Assembly: GCA_964631595.1 (NCBI GenBank)
Contig: CAZVXL010000001.1
Span: 62,001 to 126,000, forward strand
Length of the DNA: 64,000 nucleotides
Direction of reading: 5' to 3'
From: UMGS1312 sp964631595
Lineage (GTDB): Bacteria; Bacillota; Clostridia; Oscillospirales; CAG-272
Shown piece by piece: positions 60,159-64,000 of this stretch (position 1 is the stretch's first letter; each line of letters begins with the position of its first letter). Under the pieces are notes generated by a model. That model made no database searches. It saw only the letters and a list, made by a program, of their open reading frames with translations, and was not told the DNA's origin. Made by a program: the position numbers and the translations under genes.

Positions 60159-60866
60159 ATGGGCATTGCGGGCTTACATATCCGTCGCCGTCTTTTTACA
60201 AAGCCTGTTCGCATTGCGGCGCTTGTGCTTATCCTCCTCGCCGCCGCGATCATACTGACAGTTGTATCCGTGAACGTATATATGCTCCGCACCGTAAACG
60301 GCAGGATCCTCACCGAGGACGGTGCCGCATCGCTCACCGATGCAGACTGCATCATAGTTCTCGGTTGCAAGGTCAGACCCGACGGCACACCGTCGGATAT
60401 GCTCCGCGACAGGCTTGATACGGGCTGTGCCCTCTATCTCGACGGTGCCGCTCCTAAGCTCCTTATGAGCGGAGATCACGGTCGAAGCGATTACGACGAA
60501 GTCAATTGCATGAAAAGCTACGCGACGGAGCTTGGGATAAAGTCGGAAGATGTATTCATGGATCATGCCGGATTTTCAACATACGAAAGCATATACCGTG
60601 CCCGCGACGTGTTCGAATGTGAAAAGGTACTGATAGTATCGCAGGAGTATCATTTATACAGAGCACTCTACGTCGCGGAAAAGCTCGGCATTGAAGCATA
60701 CGGTGTTGCCGCGGATTCAAGAGAATATGCCGGTCAGTGGAAGCGGGACATACGTGAGCTCGCCGCAAGAACCAAGGATTTCTTCATGGTGATACTCGAT
60801 GCCCCTCCCGCATTTCTCGGAGAAGCCGTACCGATCTCCGGCAACGGCGACATATCAAACGGCTAA
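60159..60866 (+). CDS. YdcF/SanA-family (DUF218) membrane protein
   Basis: A protein of 235 residues with one N-terminal membrane anchor (IAALVLILLAAAIILTVVSV) and an extracytoplasmic or cytoplasmic DUF218 domain: DADCIIVLGCKVRPDGTPSD, KLLMSGDHGRSDYDEV, DHAGFSTYESIYRARDVF and VLIVSQEYHLYRALYVAEKL. SanA-type proteins act on the cell envelope or vancomycin tolerance in some bacteria; the enzymatic function is unclear. ATG 60159 has GGGAGG eight bases before it; the frame extends upstream to 60063 without a signal. Confidence 0.85.
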   Translation: MGIAGLHIRRRLFTKPVRIAALVLILLAAAIILTVVSVNVYMLRTVNGRILTEDGAASLTDADCIIVLGCKVRPDGTPSDMLRDRLDTGCALYLDGAAPKLLMSGDHGRSDYDEVNCMKSYATELGIKSEDVFMDHAGFSTYESIYRARDVFECEKVLIVSQEYHLYRALYVAEKLGIEAYGVAADSREYAGQWKRDIRELAARTKDFFMVILDAPPAFLGEAVPISGNGDISNG

Positions 60867-60916
60867 AAGAAGCAAGGCAAAGTCACGTGCAGACGTGACA
60901 TACGGAAAGGAACAAA

Positions 60917-61591
60917 ATGGCAAGAACTAAGCTCAGAGACAGGAAGCTCCCCGATTACACAAAGGGAGAGGAGATATTCAACATGGTATCGCACATCGTG
61001 GGCGGTGCCTTGGGCATTGCGGTCACGGCGCTGACCGTGATAATGGCGGCTCTGCACCGCAACGCGTACGGTGTGGTGAGCAGTGCGATATACGGTGCCA
61101 CGATGATAATTCTCTACACAATGTCAAGCATTTACCACGGGCTTCGCCCCAACACAACTTCAAAAAAGGTCTTTCAGATAATAGACCACTGCTCCATTTT
61201 TCTTTTGATCGCGGGAACGTATACTCCAATAGCACTGTGCTCCCTGCGTGAACAAAGCACCGCGCTCGGGTGGACGATATTCGGGATAATATGGGGCGCG
61301 GCGGCGCTCGGGATCACGCTCAACGCAATTGATCTCAAGAGCTTCAAGCTCTTTTCCATGATATGCTATCTCGGAATGGGCTGGTGCATCATACTGTGTG
61401 CCAAGCCGACCTATGCGGCGATAGGCGTAGGCGGCACCGTATTTCTTCTGACGGGCGGTATTGCGTACACCATCGGTGCGGTGCTGTATTGCCTCGGGAA
61501 AAAGCACAGATATATCCATTCGATCTTTCATCTGTTTATTGTAGCGGGAAGTATTCTCCACTTCTTCACCATACTGTTTTACGTTCTCTGA
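60917..61591 (+). CDS. trhA: Hemolysin III/TrhA family membrane protein
   Basis: A 224-residue protein with seven transmembrane segments and the PAQR/hemolysin III signatures: GEEIFNMVSHIVGGALGIA, MSSIYHGLRP, IDHCSIFLLIAGTYTPIALC and HRYIHSIFHLFIVAGSILHF. The histidines and serine that form the metal site are present. Bacterial members help control membrane fluidity; hemolysis has been shown for few. A short inverted repeat (GTCACGT and ACGTGAC at 60882-60899) lies in the gap before it. Confidence 0.9.
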   Translation: MARTKLRDRKLPDYTKGEEIFNMVSHIVGGALGIAVTALTVIMAALHRNAYGVVSSAIYGATMIILYTMSSIYHGLRPNTTSKKVFQIIDHCSIFLLIAGTYTPIALCSLREQSTALGWTIFGIIWGAAALGITLNAIDLKSFKLFSMICYLGMGWCIILCAKPTYAAIGVGGTVFLLTGGIAYTIGAVLYCLGKKHRYIHSIFHLFIVAGSILHFFTILFYVL

Positions 61592-61605
61592 TAAAAACTA
61601 AAAGC

Positions 61606-61638
61606 ATCGGGAGCCGACGTGCGGCTCCCGATATTTTT
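61606..61638 (+). terminator. Terminator after trhA
   Basis: Perfect 11-bp stem (ATCGGGAGCCG and CGGCTCCCGAT), five-base loop, followed by ATTTTT. It lies 14 bases after the stop. Confidence 0.9.
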
Positions 61639-61700
61639 ATACGTTCCTTCCCTGCCCGCAAGGTGCCGACAGGAGCGTGCTCACATTTTGATGCAAATAG

Positions 61701-61729
61701 ACAGCGGGAGCCGAGCAGACTCCCGCTGT
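61701..61729 (-). terminator. Terminator after the LRR-dockerin gene
   Basis: Ten-bp stem (ACAGCGGGAG and CTCCCGCTGT) with a nine-base loop, 21 bases after the stop on the minus strand. The following bases are only partly T-rich. Confidence 0.6.
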
Positions 61730-61750
61730 TTATTTTACTGTCGTTCCGAA

Positions 61751-63319
61751 TTAACCGAGAGCTACGTCCCAGCCCGCAAGATACTTCAGAAGAAGTGTTG
61801 CATCGGGAAGCGTTACGTCGCCGTCGACGGTCACATCGGCGGCATCGGCATCTATGGTAACATCCCAGCCTGCAAGATACTTCAGAAGGAGCGTTACATC
61901 GGCAAGTGTTACATCGCCGTCGCCGGTCACATCACCGATAACAATATCCGGCTCTCCGCTGATGTGAAGTCTTGCATCAAACAAGTAATCGTTATATATA
62001 CCGACATTTATCTTGTTCCACTGCTCTCTTGTTCCGCCGTAATACACATGAGCAAGATGCTCACAGCCGTCAAAAGCGTCGTATTCGACACTCGTCAGGC
62101 TTTCCGGAAGCGTTATCTCCGAGAGGAGCTCGCACCACGAGAAAGTGCCGATGCCTATTCTTGTGATTCCGTTCGGTATGGTTATCTTCTCAAGCAAATT
62201 GCAATTTGCAAAAGCGTAATCACCGAGATTGTCCAGCGACTCGGGGAGTGTTACCTCCTCAAGAAACTCGCACGAATCAAAGGCACCGATTCCGATATTC
62301 TTTACGCTGTCGGGAACGGTTACCTTCAAAAGAGTCTCATAGCCGAAAGCGTAGTCGGCAATGCACAGAGTACCGTCTTTAACGGTATACTCGCAAGGCA
62401 GATCAAAGTTTGCCTCAAGCAGGTAATTACCTAAATACAAAACACCGTTGACCCAGTTTGAGTCTTCATTATAGTAGCCGCAGTACTCGAATGCGTCATA
62501 GCCGATGCTTGTTATGGTATCGGGGAGAGTTATGCTTTCAAGTGAGCTGCAATAACGGAAGGCACATTCACCGACACTCGTTACGCTGTCGGGGATCGTT
62601 ACACTACTGAGCTTCGGACAGTCAAAGAAGGTGTAGGGTTCGATGCGCGTAACACCGTCGGGGATCACGATCTCGGCAAGCACGGTACAGTTGTAGAAGG
62701 CATTCTCACCTATAGCGACAACACTGTCGGGAATGCTTATCTTTTTAAGGCTTTCTTTTTCTTGGAATGCTCCGTCTGCAATACACAGGGTACCGTCTTT
62801 TACGGTCACGTTCTCCTCAATATCGTTATTTGCCTCGATCAGGCACTTGTCGATATAGAAAACATTATCTGTCCAATTAGATGCATCACGTTTGCAGTCC
62901 GTATCATAAAACGCATCTTGACCTACGCTCACAACGCTGTCGGGAAGCGTTACGTCACGAAGATTCGTTGCCTTATAGAACGCCTGATATCCGATTGTCG
63001 TCACGCCGTCGGGGATAACGATGCTCTCAATGTTTTTAGCCATAAAGAATGCAGTCGCACCAACGACCTCAACGCCGTCCGGCACGGTATACTCTTTAGC
63101 GGCAGATCCGGCGGGATACAGAGCAAGCCTCTTGCCGTCTTCCGCAAACAGGACTCCGTTCTGCGACTTATAGCAGTCATTGTCCGGATCTACGTTTATG
63201 CTTTCAAGTGATTCACAATAGCTGAAGCTCTCGCTGTCGATAGACACTACGCCGGCGGGAATAGTTATGGTCTTGAGACTTTCGCAAATCCTGAAGGCAC
63301 AGTACTCAATTCTCGTCAA
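61751..63319 (-). CDS. BspA-like leucine-rich-repeat protein with C-terminal dockerin (3' part, after amber codon)
   Basis: Tandem LRR_5 repeats of about 23 residues follow the pattern LxxITIPxxVxxIGxxAFxxC. Two larger inserts share TVKDGTLCIADGAF and EANxD segments. The last 65 residues are a type I dockerin, two copies of DVTGDGDVTLADVTLLLKYL, with Ca-binding D1, D5 and D12 in each. The same frame continues upstream across a TAG at 63349-63347. The TTG at 63319 has no ribosome-binding site, so this is probably the 3' half of one long gene. Confidence 0.85.
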   Translation of the reverse strand: MTRIEYCAFRICESLKTITIPAGVVSIDSESFSYCESLESINVDPDNDCYKSQNGVLFAEDGKRLALYPAGSAAKEYTVPDGVEVVGATAFFMAKNIESIVIPDGVTTIGYQAFYKATNLRDVTLPDSVVSVGQDAFYDTDCKRDASNWTDNVFYIDKCLIEANNDIEENVTVKDGTLCIADGAFQEKESLKKISIPDSVVAIGENAFYNCTVLAEIVIPDGVTRIEPYTFFDCPKLSSVTIPDSVTSVGECAFRYCSSLESITLPDTITSIGYDAFEYCGYYNEDSNWVNGVLYLGNYLLEANFDLPCEYTVKDGTLCIADYAFGYETLLKVTVPDSVKNIGIGAFDSCEFLEEVTLPESLDNLGDYAFANCNLLEKITIPNGITRIGIGTFSWCELLSEITLPESLTSVEYDAFDGCEHLAHVYYGGTREQWNKINVGIYNDYLFDARLHISGEPDIVIGDVTGDGDVTLADVTLLLKYLAGWDVTIDADAADVTVDGDVTLPDATLLLKYLAGWDVALG

Positions 63320-63346
63320 GTTCTCGGGAAGCGTTACACTTGCGAG

Positions 63347-64000
63347 CTATTTACAGCCGTTAAAGGTGTTGTCCATGATCGTCGTCACACCGGAGGGAAT
63401 ATTGATCTCCGCAAGTGAAGTACACCAAGAAAAAGCGCCTACTCCGATAAATTCAAGGCTTTCGGGTAAGTTGATCTTGGTAAGATTTTCACAGCTCTGG
63501 AAGGCTTCGGCGAGTATTTGAACAAGACCCTCGGGCAAAGTCACCTCGGTGAGTCCGAGGGAACAGGCGAAGGCACCTTCGATGATGTAACCAACGCCAT
63601 CGGGCACGGTATATTTTTCCGTATCACTATTTGTCGGATACTGAATAAGATCACGTCCGTCTGCGGAAAACAGTACACCGTCAACAGATTTGTAGGAACG
63701 GTTACCGGACTCTACGTTTATTGCTTTCAGGGCAGTACAGCCGGAAAACGCAGAGCTTCTGATACTCTGTACGCCGACGGGGATAGTTATTTCTTCAAGC
63801 GCAATACAATACTCGAACGCTCTGCTTCCTATAACATCGAGAGACTCGGGAAGCGTTATGCTTTTCAGCTTATTGCATGACTCAAAGGCATAGATGTCAA
63901 TCAATTCAAGACCCTCGGGCAAGGATACGCTCTCAAGATTCTGGCAAGATGCAAAAGCAAATCCGGCTATAGTAGTAACCCCCTCGGGAATTGTTACACC
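63347..64000 (-). CDS. BspA-like leucine-rich-repeat protein, upstream part, cut by window edge
   Basis: An open frame of LRR_5 repeats enters from the right edge and stops at TAG 63349-63347, inside a repeat (NTFNGCK-stop-LASVTLPENL). Other repeats read CTSLAEINIP or CQNLESVSLP at the same place, so the stop replaces one internal residue and is not a natural end. The N-terminus and any signal peptide are outside the window. Secretion is inferred from the family and the dockerin. Confidence 0.8.
   Translation of the reverse strand, partial: GVTIPEGVTTIAGFAFASCQNLESVSLPEGLELIDIYAFESCNKLKSITLPESLDVIGSRAFEYCIALEEITIPVGVQSIRSSAFSGCTALKAINVESGNRSYKSVDGVLFSADGRDLIQYPTNSDTEKYTVPDGVGYIIEGAFACSLGLTEVTLPEGLVQILAEAFQSCENLTKINLPESLEFIGVGAFSWCTSLAEINIPSGVTTIMDNTFNGCK

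Noticed and set aside
61751..64000. TAG recoded as sense codon in this genome
   Set aside because: Several well-supported genes (mtaB, the AraC regulator, the D-Asp ligase homologue, MATE) end in TAG at the expected length, so general recoding is unlikely.

Overview
The window looks like a chromosomal segment of an endospore-forming member of the Clostridia, probably an uncultivated gut or rumen lineage. The evidence is Spo0A, a complete spoIIIA operon (AA-AH), YabP and YabQ, a SpoVB-like flippase, HemZ, CdaA, a DUF1836 regulator and a C-terminal dockerin domain. The rank below class is inference. I see no insertion sequence, prophage, integrase or CRISPR array. Shine-Dalgarno and sigma-A promoter signals are strong, and GTG and TTG starts are common.

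Layout. (1) 1-10875, minus strand: one dense unit from a promoter before nusB through a TsaD/Kae1 paralogue, xseA, xseB, ispA, tlyA, nadK, argR, recN, tyrS, a YjjG-like HAD phosphatase and murB to a cut-off whiA. (2) 10960-12932, minus: hup, rqcP, yabP, yabQ and divIC, with a perfect palindrome over the hup -10 box. (3) 12976-28508, minus: a second long unit from cdaA-cdaR through a flavoprotein, an RseC-like protein, recJ, relA, dtd, hemZ, a uridine-kinase-like enzyme, an amidohydrolase and a SpoVB-like flippase to mazG. (4) 28569-36224: mtaB, a DUF2156 protein, spo0A, a ComEC-type metallo-beta-lactamase, small membrane proteins, VanZ, and divergent DUF1836 and AraC regulators. (5) 36300-45161, plus: a cell-wall block with an LTA-synthase-like sulfatase, asnB, a D-aspartate ligase homologue, aspartate racemase, a MurE homologue lacking the DAP signature, and a MATE exporter. 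(6) 45243-50409: a small orphan gene and two tandem DUF4838 lipoproteins. (7) 50434-55342, minus: spoIIIAA-AH. (8) 55389-60069, minus: dxs, tRNA-Ala(GGC), and serC-serA behind a consensus promoter. (9) 60091-64000: a YdcF/SanA-like protein, a TrhA/hemolysin III protein, and a large leucine-rich-repeat dockerin protein that carries an in-frame amber codon and runs off the end.

How the parts fit together. The most coherent system is the 36.3-45.2 kb block. Racemase, D-Asp ligase and asparagine synthase match the enzymes that build a D-Asp/D-Asn peptidoglycan crossbridge in lactococci and enterococci. Here they sit beside a MurE whose specificity motif reads DNPD instead of DNPR, which suggests wall chemistry not based on meso-DAP. 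The order of the sporulation and housekeeping genes also shows that the usual Firmicutes run spoIIIA-nusB-xseAB-ispA-dxs-tlyA-argR-recN-spoIVB-spo0A has been broken into three separate pieces within 56 kb, with spoIVB absent from the window.
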